Source: Gracilariopsis chorda
Lineage: Eukaryota > Rhodophyta > Florideophyceae > Gracilariales > Gracilariaceae
DNA length: 64,000 nt
Direction: 5' to 3'
Assembly (NCBI GenBank): GCA_003194525.1
Contig: NBIV01000169.1
Location: 1-64,000 of the forward strand
The notes beneath the pieces were generated by a model. That model had not been told where the DNA came from and made no database searches. It saw only the letters and a list, made by a program, of their open reading frames with translations. The translations under genes were made by a program, and so were the position numbers. Positions 53,519 through 63,830 of the stretch are shown piece after piece; position 1 is the first letter of the stretch; each line of letters begins with the position of its first letter.

Positions 53519-56069
53519 TGTCCAACACCTGAGTAATAACGCTCTCTCGCTCGTTGCTGATATCGCGAACACGTGCTTTTATGTCAATCTGCATACGGCG
53601 CGCATTTATTACAGGCCAGATGTTCGAAACAGGGGCCGGAGGGGCGAGAGAATAGGGGTTTGTCTTCCTCTTCTGGCGGAGCGGTCACAACGGTAGCTGA
53701 GGTTGGGGTGGGTTCGAGAGCGTGTCGAAAAGTTGGAAACTGTATTCAGATTGATTACCTTCTGCTGCTGCAGACCTGCTGTTGTCAGTGTGCACCTGAC
53801 ACCTGAGAGACGGGAGCAGAGACGACACCCTGGTTGCAAAGTGCTTCATTATTGTTTCTTTTATGAAAGGTGTTGTGGCGTGAAGAGAGCGGACGAGCAC
53901 GATGACCCACCAGTGTGGAAGAAGTCGATGTAACTTTTGGCCGAGGTGTTTGATGCTGTTGTGTGAATTGGAGCTGGAGCACGAATTGAGTTGAATTGGA
54001 CTGTGTCCGTTTGTGTGAATAGAAGTGCCACGCAACAAGGACATCCGTGCCACGCTGCAACTGACTTCACATCTCCGTTCTATACCCCTTCCCTCCCTTC
54101 CCCCCCCCTCCCCAAACTTCCCACGTTCACGTACTGTATCATCAGGCAGCTCCCATTCTTGTGCCATTACAATGGAGTGGCGATGCGGAGCGCCTTTTTT
54201 GTTTCTTGTTTCAGAAGTGAATGGGTAGAATCCCTTGTAATAAAACTCTCTTTCGACAAGGATGTGTGGACAGCGGTGCACAAACGGCAACGACACAAGT
54301 TATATCTTGCATCAGCGACATGTTTTTGAGTTTAAAGCGGAGCTCACTGGGGAATCCGAAAAGAATTGCAGCATTTCTTTGCATCAAACATGTGTTACAC
54401 TGAAGTGCAACTCTTGGTGCTTTCTTCCGTGCATTCGCTACAAGAACATATGCAAAGCTATCGGGAACCGTCCGGCTTCAATAACCGAATGGAGGCGAAC
54501 GGCAAGTCTGTGAAAACAAGAGCATGATCCGTTCTATACGAAAAGAAAGAGATAGAGGCTTTTTGCGGTGCGGCTCTTTCGTTTTTAAATAGCTTTGCCC
54601 TAAGGGTAAGGGTTATGATAAATGTTAGTTTGTGAGGCGCTCTTGCGCTTCGGGAGTGCATAGATTCAACAATGTTGAGCAACAAGGCGAGCGTTTGTCG
54701 ACATCCTATTCGCCCGCCGTTTGCTACCCTTGTAGAATGTGTGAACTGCGAATTTTCGGATGGTGTTCCACGAACGTGTGTGGCATGACGCAGTCAAAGT
54801 CTTTTTATAGTTGTGAAACAGTGGATAGTGCGTGTAACTTACAAAACGTCTACGCTCAGAAAATAACAGTTAGAGCTGTACAGTAACTTACTGTAGTACT
54901 GAGTCGAACTCTTTACCTCCTAACAAACAGTAGGGAAAGGAAGCAGCAGCGATTATTCTTCTTTTTGGTTTTATCAAGGGGTGGTATCCTTTGAGTGATA
55001 CCTTCGTCATGATGAAGAGGGAGACGACCCTAGCTGTTACCAAGTGTTGTTCTACCATTTGTGAGGGAAACGGTTAGATTGCTGCCTTAAATGTAAAATA
55101 AATATTCTGGGATACAGTGGCGTCTCTGCTGATAATAGTGCTGTGTTCCATGTGGTTGCTTGTGCAGACGTGGCGGAGAACGAGGGTCAGTCATCGCAGT
55201 TCTGAGAGGGTTTGAGGCTTTTTCTGAAGTGGCACATGGGGTGAATTGACATTACTGAGATCGCTTGTTTGGTGTTTGGGCGAGGAAAGCAAGTGTTACC
55301 GAAGTTCAGTTTCCATTATGTCGGCGCAAGCACTACAACGAGTTTTGCATGCAAAGCGGAGATAGGAAAACAAGAGGTTGCATGATCAACGCTTACCATC
55401 CCAGCTCTGGTTTGAATCACGGTGTATCTCTGGAGGCGGGTATTGTACTGTAGAGAGAAAAGGGACACAGGTAAAGGGTTAGCTCAATGCCAAAAATCGC
55501 ACGCAACATACTTGTGTAATTGCACTTGTACGAACCGCCGCAGACGCGCAACACGATTCGATAAGCGACGATAGAAGAGCAGCAGTGAGCCCCCGGATAC
55601 GATTTGTTTCAAGATCAAGTGGTGTAAGATACCAAAGGGAATGCCGCGCCCGGCACGCGGTAGACACAAAGAAAGACGTAGACGACGGGGGAGATACAGA
55701 TACAGCAGACACGTGTGGTCAGCCAGGGGCCATAGTGGTAAGGACGAGGGTTTACGAAAGTGGTTTTGGTGCGGACTTTCTCGACGAAGACGGCGCATCA
55801 AAGCGGTCGCCGGGGGCGGAGCGTCGTGCGCGCTGATGACGCGTCTGGACGGCGCGTGTCAGCGCTCAACGGCGCACGCGCGCCCACGTACCACGGGTGT
55901 TGCGCACTGCTGTCAGCGCGTCAAAAAAGACGCGCTGCGTGTTTAAATGTTTAAACGCGTCTTCATTGCGCACTGCACGTCACGAGCGTGCCCAGTTCCA
56001 CCGTGTCGCGTTCCGAACACGTGCCACTGCATCGCCCGCGACTGCCCCTCCCCGCATGGTGGCATCGGC

Positions 56070-56078
56070 CATAAAAAG
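56070..56078 (+). promoter_or_regulatory. TATA-like box (CATAAAAAG)
   Basis: Lies 124 nt upstream of the ATG at 56202, followed by a pyrimidine-rich leader. Confidence 0.45.
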
Positions 56079-56201
56079 ACCCTCTCCTCTCCTTCTTTCC
56101 CTCCCCGTCTCCCTCCCATCTCTCAACTCCCTTCAACCATCCCACTCCACCCCCCCACACAACCCCCATCTCCTCGTCCCGTATCCTTCTCCAAACTCAT
56201 A

Positions 56202-57494
56202 ATGTCCTCACAGCCCCCATTCGATCCTCAAGACCTGCTTCCAAAGCGGTATACCCCTCGCAGTCGCTCTTCGGCTTCGGCTTCGGCTTCGGCTTCGGCT
56301 TCGGCTTCGGCTTCCTCTTCCTCCGACGCTCCGCCCAGTGCATCTCGAACCCCCACCCAACCACAGCCTGGCAACCCAATGCCAGACCGACAACGCTCAC
56401 CCACTAACCCTTCATCATCATCAGCCGCCGCCGCCTCCTCATCGCGCGCAAGACCTTCTTCCAAGAGACCCTCGTTCACCCGTTCTCAAACCACATCAAT
56501 TGACGAACCGAAACCGTTTCTACCCCGCGCTCACAACCTAAGCCCAGAGGAATGGAAACGCGAATCAGAGCTCTTCTGCAAGCACTACCTCCCCCTCGTC
56601 AAACAAGGCATCAACATCGAGCCCCTCGTCCTCGCCAACGCCCGCGCGGCAGCAGCAGCTCAAGGTCTCAAAAAGCCCTCCAGGGCCGTCCCCCCTTTAA
56701 TCATTCCACCCTCAGCACTCCCCGAATACAAGCATCTCTTCCCATCGGACCCATCTGCACCTAAAAGTCCGCAGGCCCTAGCTGCAGCCGCCGTCTCTGC
56801 TGCCGTCACTCAGGCCCCAGCCCCACAACCGCATCCCAGCAGAGCAGGTCCTAGTCGTCCGTCTTCCTCTGTCGCCGACGCCCGTGCTCAACCCATTCGT
56901 CAACCAGTGCCGCCATCCAATCTACGCCGACCTGCCCCGCCCAATTCGCACCGCCGTCCCACTCCGCCGCACCAGTACGACCCCAATTATTTCCAACCGC
57001 ACCATCAACAGCCAATTCCGCAACGCTTCGTGCCCAACGCCCAAATACCCGGTGTACCATCTAGACGCGCTCCCGTTTCCCCACACGCCGTCCGTATGAG
57101 GCGACACATGCCCCCTGTCCATTCAATCCCGCAGCTTCCCATCCACCCTAAAGCCATTCTGCGGAGTGGCAATCACCCTTATTCCTCTCAATTTGATCAG
57201 AGCCTACTGAGCTGTAGTCCAACTGCTGCCGTCGCGTCTGCGGCCGCCGCAAGGGGCAGAATGCACGCTCTTACGCCCTCAAGAGGCGCTGCTGCGTCAC
57301 CCAGAGGTCGCAGCGTGTCGCGTGGTGGGAGGGGTGGAAGCAGAGTGCCAATGCCGCCATCGGCCTCGCAGAGACGCCTTGTTAGCAGTTCTAGGGCGGC
57401 GTCTAGTGCCTCTTCAAGTAGCGAAAGAAGGCGCCACTCAACCTCGTCATCTTCCGTGTCGGGCAGTGGTGGAAGACCGAGCGCGGCACCATAG
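56202..57494 (+). CDS. Ser/Pro/Ala-rich protein of unknown function, 430 aa
   Basis: The start at the ATG 56202 is chosen because a TATA-like box lies at 56070. The frame is open further upstream to 55947, but that is promoter sequence. Near residues 24-37 is an (SA)7 run encoded by seven exact CTTCGG hexamers (56269-56310). One non-repetitive island at about residues 105-150 looks conserved: NLSPEEWKRESELFCKHYLP, then LVKQGINIEPLVLANARAA. The rest is Pro- and His-rich, and the C-terminus is an RGG/SRGG-like and poly-Ser tail (GRSVSRGGRGGSRVPMPPS), typical of RNA-associated disordered proteins. Family unknown. Confidence 0.6.
   Translation: MSSQPPFDPQDLLPKRYTPRSRSSASASASASASASASSSSDAPPSASRTPTQPQPGNPMPDRQRSPTNPSSSSAAAASSSRARPSSKRPSFTRSQTTSIDEPKPFLPRAHNLSPEEWKRESELFCKHYLPLVKQGINIEPLVLANARAAAAAQGLKKPSRAVPPLIIPPSALPEYKHLFPSDPSAPKSPQALAAAAVSAAVTQAPAPQPHPSRAGPSRPSSSVADARAQPIRQPVPPSNLRRPAPPNSHRRPTPPHQYDPNYFQPHHQQPIPQRFVPNAQIPGVPSRRAPVSPHAVRMRRHMPPVHSIPQLPIHPKAILRSGNHPYSSQFDQSLLSCSPTAAVASAAAARGRMHALTPSRGAAASPRGRSVSRGGRGGSRVPMPPSASQRRLVSSSRAASSASSSSERRRHSTSSSSVSGSGGRPSAAP
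56269..56310 (+). repeat. Coding hexanucleotide tandem (CTTCGG)7
   Basis: Seven perfect units in frame, giving alternating Ser and Ala in the 430-aa protein. Confidence 0.97.
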
Positions 57495-60469
57495 CGCTTG
57501 CTGTTTTTCCTTTCACGTAATAAGGAGCGTTGAGGTAGTAGGCGGCGCGCATTGCGACGCTGCCGGTGGAAAAATGCGGTGCCTGAGGTCCACTAGGATG
57601 ATGATGACATGATGTTGGGTTTGGTTTTAAAAAGGTGAGCTTCTGCTGATGCTTTTGGACCAGAACGGCGGGCACGACAGATATTGCATCTACCGCCACG
57701 ACTGCGCGTGGCGCGTGCTTTCGATATGTATCGGTACAAGAACAGGAAAAAAGCTAGAAACAGCTTTCCAGCTTATTTTAAAAATTTAAAAACATTTCCA
57801 TCAACGAGCTGAAGACGACGCGCCTATTGACGACGGCTATTTGGCACGTGCCACTGCGGTGTACGCACTTAGGCGACAAGTACGATGATTTGATTGGTTA
57901 GTTCTTGCACGTGCCCCGCAGCCTGCGACACGTGCCCGTACAGCTGTATTCCCCTTTTCATGCTTTGGACTTCGCTCGAGCTCATTACGTAAGATAGGCC
58001 TCCCTGAGTATTGCTCGCTACACACGTGTAAGAAGTCGGCGCTGCGCCACCCGCTGACACCAGAACCAAAATCCCTGAGCTTGTGCTTCTTGCGTCTTGC
58101 CCGTCTCGCAGCGCAGGAAAAAGTGTTCCTTTTCGCTGTCATGCATCCCCGACAAGCGTCTACTGCAGGTCTAGAAAAGCCCTGAACTGCTCTCTACCGC
58201 AGCCAATGGAGATACGGCCCAAGTCTTGCATTAAAGCTAGCGCCCTTTTCACGACGCTCTGCAACCATCCCACGTATTGTCAAGCTTCTGCGGATATGTT
58301 TTATTGAGTTGATAGGAAGTTCTCCTGATGGTAGAGGTCTCATTTGGAATTATACACGTGTTTTCTTCGTCAAAAGTTAACTTCCCATATCAGCAGGTGC
58401 TGATCCACTTCGCTTTCCTATTACGGGCTTCAGCAACAAGGTCAACACATCGCACTCGGCGGATCAACATTTTACGCTCCAGGGGGATCCCAATCGTTTT
58501 CTGCCTGGGCTCACTGCAGTGCGAGCCCTGTCCGACGTAATCTAGCGTCGCAGCCCCAACGTTATGAAAGCTTGAGTGCCCCGTTTACTTCTTTTGCCGT
58601 ACCAAACAACCGGAAAGAACGGCCCTGTGCGTGCCAAACACCGTGGCAGTGGCGTGGATTGGATGAAAGACTGATACCCAGAAGAACAGCTTGGACTGGG
58701 TTACATTGAGGTTAAGTCTTTCTAGAAACGAGCGCATAGAACAGTTTGTGATTGATTTGCCTTGAAGGTGGGATGAACTCTTTGGGGAGAGAACCACATC
58801 CAGCACTTTCTATCAGTACGCCTTAACGAAGCCGATTTGAGGCCCCAAAATACTATAGATTGTGGCATTGCTGCTCTTGATGTGTCTATGAATGTGACCA
58901 CTCAATCTTCGTGGTACGAGAGTCAAGTCCTTCAAATATGATGGATAGCATCATGGAGATAGTAGCCTTTTAGCTCCTAATGGGTCCGCATTCTACTGCG
59001 CAAGAGGGTTGTGTGACATTTCAGAGGCTTCAAAATGTATGCATCGCCTCTTATCCATACAGTAATTGCTACCCTTCGGTATTATGGGGGCATTCTTTTT
59101 AGTACGGTGGCTTGTATCCTAAAACACACGACGAGAGAACATGCCTGGAATCTGAGTGTACTTCACCAGGTAAGGCAAAACATGTAACAAGCTTCCAGGA
59201 CACAGGATCGGAGTCGTTCATGCGGTTGCATTATAGTATAACTGACTATGGCTGTCCATGTGAATTGCTAGGTGTTCATCGACCTGTGCGCACAAAATGT
59301 AATGTATCCGTGCAGATTGACTATTTCTATCAAGATTCTTTCCCTTTCTGGATAGACGTTTACGTGGGTGCGAATCATAGTTCTGTCACGTCTGCTCCGG
59401 AAACGTCTTGCATCTAAAGTTAACTGGCGCATGCGTTTTATCGCACCACCAAAGCTGTTCGTATCTAGGAGAACGAGACGGAAAACCTAAATCACCCACC
59501 ATTCTGTGCAACGAAGGATTTGTCATACTGATAATGAATCTGTACATGTTTATAGAGCTCAAACTGATACGCGATACTTAATTCTGTGCACGAGTATGGG
59601 TGAACGATGCACGCGACAAAAAGTTTATTGGGAAGATGTTTGGTGATGGTGGCTTACCGCAACCCTTTATTTCTTAGACCCAAGCAAGCTTGGGGGAAAA
59701 CTCTTTGGCTTCACCTCTGTGCTCCTCATGAATTGTTCAGCCACTGTTCAACGTAGATGGCTTACTATGGGTAGATATAGAGGCGCATACGCCTCATCGA
59801 TTTGAGGATGCGCGTCAAGATAAGCATGCTGCTAGAGAGGCGATGAGACAGACATCCTCCCCACAAAACAAGAAGCGGAACTAGGGGTTAAAGGGTACCG
59901 TTGGTACCGAAGGTACAGGTTCCGTTTACATGTCATCACTTGCGCAGGGCTCGGCCGATGGGCAATGCGCGGCACCGGTGGTGTTGCACCGCTGACCGAA
60001 GAAAGTGGAGTTGCGTTGTGCCAGCGGTTGGGTGCTCTTTGGGTAACCGTTAACCCTTTGTCCTTAATATCCCGCGTACAGGGTTGTTTGGTTTGTGTTG
60101 CATTACTCGTATCTTACGAGTCGTCAGTGCAGTTTCGTTCTGCACCTGACAGCTACGTAGGGATTGACGAGCAGAGTTGTAACAGCGCGCAGAATGAATA
60201 CAGAATGGACCACATTGAGCAGTGTGCAGCTTCCACAGCCGCGGTGTGTAAGTTAAACCGTTCACGGTCTGTTTCAATTCGCTTCGGCGAGTTTGCATAG
60301 GATGATTCACTTGGACCAAAAAAAAAAAAAAAGGCTTCAGATTGGACATGACTAGCCGGTGCCCTTCCGCCCTGAGAGCACCAAAGGGTAAAGTCTCACG
60401 ATGAAGCTGAGGCGAACAACAAGTGTTTACAAAATGAAAATGTACACATGGATACATAGGTTGCTTTAT
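57495..60469. other. Intergenic with CACGTG sites and unassigned frames
   Basis: CACGTG occurs at 57845-57850 (inside GGCACGTGCC), 57908-57913, 57929-57934 and 58023-58028. A minus-strand frame 57869-58069 reads GGLSYVMSSSEVQSMKRGIQ then LYGHVSQAAGHVQELTNQII. It has no ATG; it may be a last exon. A plus-strand stretch 58806-58935 (LRPQNTIDCGIAALDVSMNV then TTQSSWYESQ) and one at 59103-59417 after a TTCTTTTTAG acceptor (MRLHYSITDYGCPCELLGVH) look coding-like, but I cannot join them. A14 at about 60319-60332. No complete gene supported. Confidence 0.4.
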
Positions 60470-61591
60470 TTACTGCTCAGTTATGAGATCAACGTACAGG
60501 TTGGGATGCACACTGTCATTCATGGAGTCGACAGATGTGTTGGTATTGTTGAGCAACTGGAAGACAAAATTTGCACCATGCACAGTGGCGCCAGACCAAA
60601 CAATTCTCTTAACGTCCTCATTGGAATACATTCGCTTGCTAGCAGGCGATGGTGTGACAAGCGACAAACGCAGAACACGCGCCAAACTGATTGTTCTGAA
60701 TCGGGATCGAAGAAATCGCTCTCGACGCTTTTTAGCTGCAAACACAGAAGCGGCCTTCACAAAGTGCTCATAAGGACGGGTACATCCCGGATATTCGTAC
60801 AGTGGGGGTAGGTCTTGCAAAGCGCGTTGTTCGTCTTGCATTCGTTCCGGATGGAACTGCAAACCGACGCGAAAACGGCCTGTTGAAGGACTGTACTGAG
60901 ACTTATCGTAGAAGGCCTCACAGAGTCCGTCTGGAGAATGCGCCATTGATGAGAATCGCGGCGCCAGATGGTGGATGCCTTGGTGATGATAGCTGTTGAC
61001 CGATATGTGCGACTTGCGTTGAAACCAGTCATGCAGAGGCGTTTCGGGGTGAATGTGCAAGCCATGTCGATGTCGATCGTAGTTGTGGTAGTCGATATGC
61101 GGCACGGCGTTCGGAACGGCGGTCTCGACGTCGGCGTACAAAGAGCCTCCCGCAGCAACATTGAGAATCTGTGCGCCACGACATATGGCGAGGATGGGAA
61201 TGTTTTTCGCAAGTGCGTGACGAACGAGTGCAAACTCGATACGATCGCGTTCCTGGTCCGGAGTGGTATCGGAGGGGTGTTGTTTAGCGATATGAGCAAT
61301 GCATTCCTCGCTCAAGGGATCGGAAACGGGTTTGTGCACGTCTGCTATATCTTCACCTTCGATGAGCAGAATGCCGTGAATGGGTTCGTAAGCGGCGAGA
61401 ATGTTGCTGGTTGGAACGGTTCTGGGCACGATGATGGGAACGGCGTTGTTTTGTAACAGCAAAGAAATATGGTATTCACCGACAAAGTTGACGTACTTTT
61501 GCTTGCGCACTAGCCTTCGACAGACAATGAGCACGCGCGGATGCGTGCGGAGGTCGGTGGGTTGTTGGGGTTGTGGGAAAGGTTGATGCAT
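60470..61591 (-). CDS. Class I glutamine amidotransferase-like hydrolase (peptidase C26)
   Basis: 373 residues from the ATG at 61591. The first residues are Gln/Pro-rich, then a GATase1 fold: HPRVLIVCRRL, IHGILLIEGE (oxyanion strand), IPILAICRGAQILNVAAGGS with the nucleophile Cys at 137, SYHHQGIHHL, and GLQFHPERM with catalytic His 247 and Glu 249. This pattern matches the C26 group that includes gamma-glutamyl-GABA hydrolase (PuuD) and related plant gamma-glutamyl peptidases. A gamma-glutamyl amide substrate is therefore likely, but which one is not known. The C-terminal 110 residues (after ERFLRSRFRTI) extend beyond the family and are basic then Asn-rich. The gene is divergent from the DUF547 gene, sharing an 870-bp upstream region. 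Confidence 0.87.
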   Translation of the reverse strand: MHQPFPQPQQPTDLRTHPRVLIVCRRLVRKQKYVNFVGEYHISLLLQNNAVPIIVPRTVPTSNILAAYEPIHGILLIEGEDIADVHKPVSDPLSEECIAHIAKQHPSDTTPDQERDRIEFALVRHALAKNIPILAICRGAQILNVAAGGSLYADVETAVPNAVPHIDYHNYDRHRHGLHIHPETPLHDWFQRKSHISVNSYHHQGIHHLAPRFSSMAHSPDGLCEAFYDKSQYSPSTGRFRVGLQFHPERMQDEQRALQDLPPLYEYPGCTRPYEHFVKAASVFAAKKRRERFLRSRFRTISLARVLRLSLVTPSPASKRMYSNEDVKRIVWSGATVHGANFVFQLLNNTNTSVDSMNDSVHPNLYVDLITEQ

Positions 61592-62465
61592 TTTTGGTAC
61601 GGGGGTGTGGATTAGGGGGAAGGTGACGGCGAATGCATGGCGAGGCGTGTTTGTTGCTTTTTGTAAGGGCCGGGGGGGGGGTGGGGGGCGGGGGGGGGGG
61701 CTGTGACTCACAGATGAGTCACAGGTATGTGAAAGACACGCAAGCGACGAACAGGCGTGTTGGCGTGCGCCGGTGGCGCGATCAACCGACGCTGAGATAG
61801 CTGCCAGATACGGGCGACAATTGGGCTGTGGAAGCTGCACGCGACTGCGGCGAAAAAGAATAGGATTTTTTTTTTTTTGAGGTGATTTGCATATCTATCT
61901 GACAACATGCAGCGGCGACGAGCGCGGAGGCGGATCGCAACGGCGCTTGAAAAATTTGCGCGAATATCTGCGCTACCGCCGCTGCGCGCATCACTTGCGG
62001 CCGCGCGTTCCGCCACCTGATGCCGAAATATCTGTGTACGTGGCCAGCGCGTGCGCGCCGCCATTGCGCGCGCACAGCATGCGCACCGCCTCTCATCCAG
62101 CCGCCCCCCAACGAGTGGCCCACCGCCGCTGCATGCGCCCATCCCCCCCCAACCGCTCCCACTGGCCGCATGCAGCCCGCCCTCAAAATATCCATCTGTC
62201 TGCAGTTGCCACCTCCGCCCCCTCGCCCCCTTCCCAATTGTCGCTTCCCGGTCCCTCCCCCCCCCCCCCACTCTCCCTTCACAACCCCATCCTATCCCTT
62301 CTTTCTCCTCCCCTCACCTCCCCCACCGACCGCCCTTATACCCCCGCTTTCCTCGTAACCCCCTCCCCGAACCGCACCCCCCCCCCCCCCCCCCCCATGT
62401 GTTCGCCCACGCTTGTCATTTCACGTCCGATATCTCCGTCATTCACCATCGTAACAGCCTGCAAA
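61592..62465. other. Shared divergent promoter with long C/G homopolymers
   Basis: Holds G10 (61672-61681), G11 (61690-61700), C13 (62257-62269) and C20 (62377-62396). A CTTATAC element at about 62335 lies 130 nt upstream of the DUF547 ATG. Two TGACTCA-like sites flank about 61705-61722 (TGTGACTCACAGATGAGTCA), an AP-1/bZIP type palindrome. Open frames here are composition-driven. Confidence 0.5.
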
Positions 62466-63830
62466 ATGTCCCCAAACAAGCGCGCGCGAAGCGTAACACC
62501 CGTCACCACAGACTCCCCCACCCCGAAAGCTGATGCATTTTCCACCCGAAGTCAACGTCTACCTCCCTCCCCTCCCTTGCAGAACCCCTCATCTTCTTCC
62601 GCTCTCATCAACTCTTTGCGAGCTCGCTACCGCGACGCCGTCGCTACCCTCTTCGGCACCCACCCGCGCGTGCTCAACGCCCCTTGCTACATGTCGGCGA
62701 ACCTGCTTGACGCCCTTCGTCCCCTCACGGAACAGCAACCCCGACACCTTGACACACCAGATGACCACGTCGCACCGGCTCTTTCAACGCGTTCCCGAAA
62801 GCGTCGCGCCACTGAGCATCACACCTTGACATCCAAGCGACAACGTATGTCTTCCGTTTCCGCACATACTCATGTCACCGATCAGGTCGTGCCCACCAGT
62901 GCAACTCCGTCGCAACCACATCCACAACCGCCTCATCCCGCACAACGTACTCCGCGTTGCGACTCGTCTGTACAGTGTTCTTGTCTGGATACCATGTGGA
63001 CGTCCACTGGAATCGGGCCCGCTCTCATGTTACGAAGCGCCGAAGAGCTTAGCGAACGAATCATGAAGCTTTATGCACGAGCAATTGATACAGAAACTAA
63101 CAACGTCCACTATGCATCCTTGGCCAAGTCGCCCCACTTCCATCAGTACCTGGTTTCGGCTTGCAAGCTACGTTACTTCAACCCGTTGTTGCTCAATCAT
63201 AATGAGAGAAAAGCCTTTTTTCTCAACATCTACAACAGTCTCATGATCCACGCCATAGTCGTCATGAAACGCCCCAAAACTAAATTCGAGCGAATCTCGT
63301 TGTACAATATCGCCACCTACAACATTGGAGGTCGCTTGTACTCGCTCAACATGATCGAACATGGCGTCTTGCGCGCCAATCGACCGGGATGTGGTCCGTT
63401 TGCTCAGCCTCATTTCGCAGATAATGACGCTCGCATTCAGTGTTGTTTACCCGCGGTTGATCCTCGCGTACACTTTGCGCTCAACTGCGGTGCGAAGAGT
63501 TGTCCAGCCGTTCGGTTTTATAGCGCTTCTACTTTGGATTCCACACTGGATCTGGCTACAAGGAGCTACTTGCAGGATATTGAGGTGGATGCGGAAGCCA
63601 AGGTTGTTACCATGCCGAAACTGCTGCACTGGTACAAATGTGATTTCAGTGACAGTGGTAATCTCGATGACGTTTTGAATTGGACCATGCCTTACTTGGA
63701 GGACGAAAAACGACTGGCTTTGACGCGATTGATGAAGGAGAAGAAGGATGATGGAGTTTCGGTTAAGATTGTGTTTGCGCACTATGACTGGTCTGTAAAC
63801 GAGACCGCTGCTCCCGGAAACGCCGACTGA
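62466..63830 (+). CDS. DUF547 domain protein
   Basis: 454 residues from the ATG at 62466 (context GCAAAATGTC). The frame is open upstream to 61887, but that is low-complexity promoter DNA. The N-terminal 180 residues are disordered and Ser/Pro/Arg-rich with basic clusters (SRKRRATEH; TSKRQRM), possibly nuclear. The DUF547 domain lies at about 220-370: ERKAFFLNIYNSLMIHAIVV, YNIGGRLYSLNMIEHGVLR, DPRVHFALNCGAKSCPAVRF (the hallmark Cys-rich loop) and LDLATRSYLQD. The C-terminal IVFAHYDWSVN also fits the family. In plants this domain is common in proteins with N-terminal coiled coils; in bacteria it stands alone. Its biochemical activity is unknown, and a cysteine-dependent enzyme has been suggested from the conserved residues (inference). 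Intronless. Confidence 0.88.
   Translation: MSPNKRARSVTPVTTDSPTPKADAFSTRSQRLPPSPPLQNPSSSSALINSLRARYRDAVATLFGTHPRVLNAPCYMSANLLDALRPLTEQQPRHLDTPDDHVAPALSTRSRKRRATEHHTLTSKRQRMSSVSAHTHVTDQVVPTSATPSQPHPQPPHPAQRTPRCDSSVQCSCLDTMWTSTGIGPALMLRSAEELSERIMKLYARAIDTETNNVHYASLAKSPHFHQYLVSACKLRYFNPLLLNHNERKAFFLNIYNSLMIHAIVVMKRPKTKFERISLYNIATYNIGGRLYSLNMIEHGVLRANRPGCGPFAQPHFADNDARIQCCLPAVDPRVHFALNCGAKSCPAVRFYSASTLDSTLDLATRSYLQDIEVDAEAKVVTMPKLLHWYKCDFSDSGNLDDVLNWTMPYLEDEKRLALTRLMKEKKDDGVSVKIVFAHYDWSVNETAAPGNAD

Larger units (their letters stand above)
49072..56201. other. 7 kb region without a convincing gene
   Basis: Several 80-200 codon frames occur on both strands (for example minus 51252-51512, plus 51395-51823, minus 53685-54296), but they overlap each other, lack good starts or show no family. 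The best candidate is listed separately (53175-53518). The recurrent word TAACCCTTTAACCCTTA is at about 50023-50039, with AAGGGTAAGGGTTA at about 54600 and TAAAGGGTTAG at about 55472. A CAAACGTGC-poor, CpG-rich stretch begins near 55.8 kb before the next gene. Confidence 0.45.

Noticed and set aside
53685..54296. 203-codon minus-strand frame
   Set aside because: Begins with GTG, contains a poly-purine low-complexity segment and has no recognised domain.
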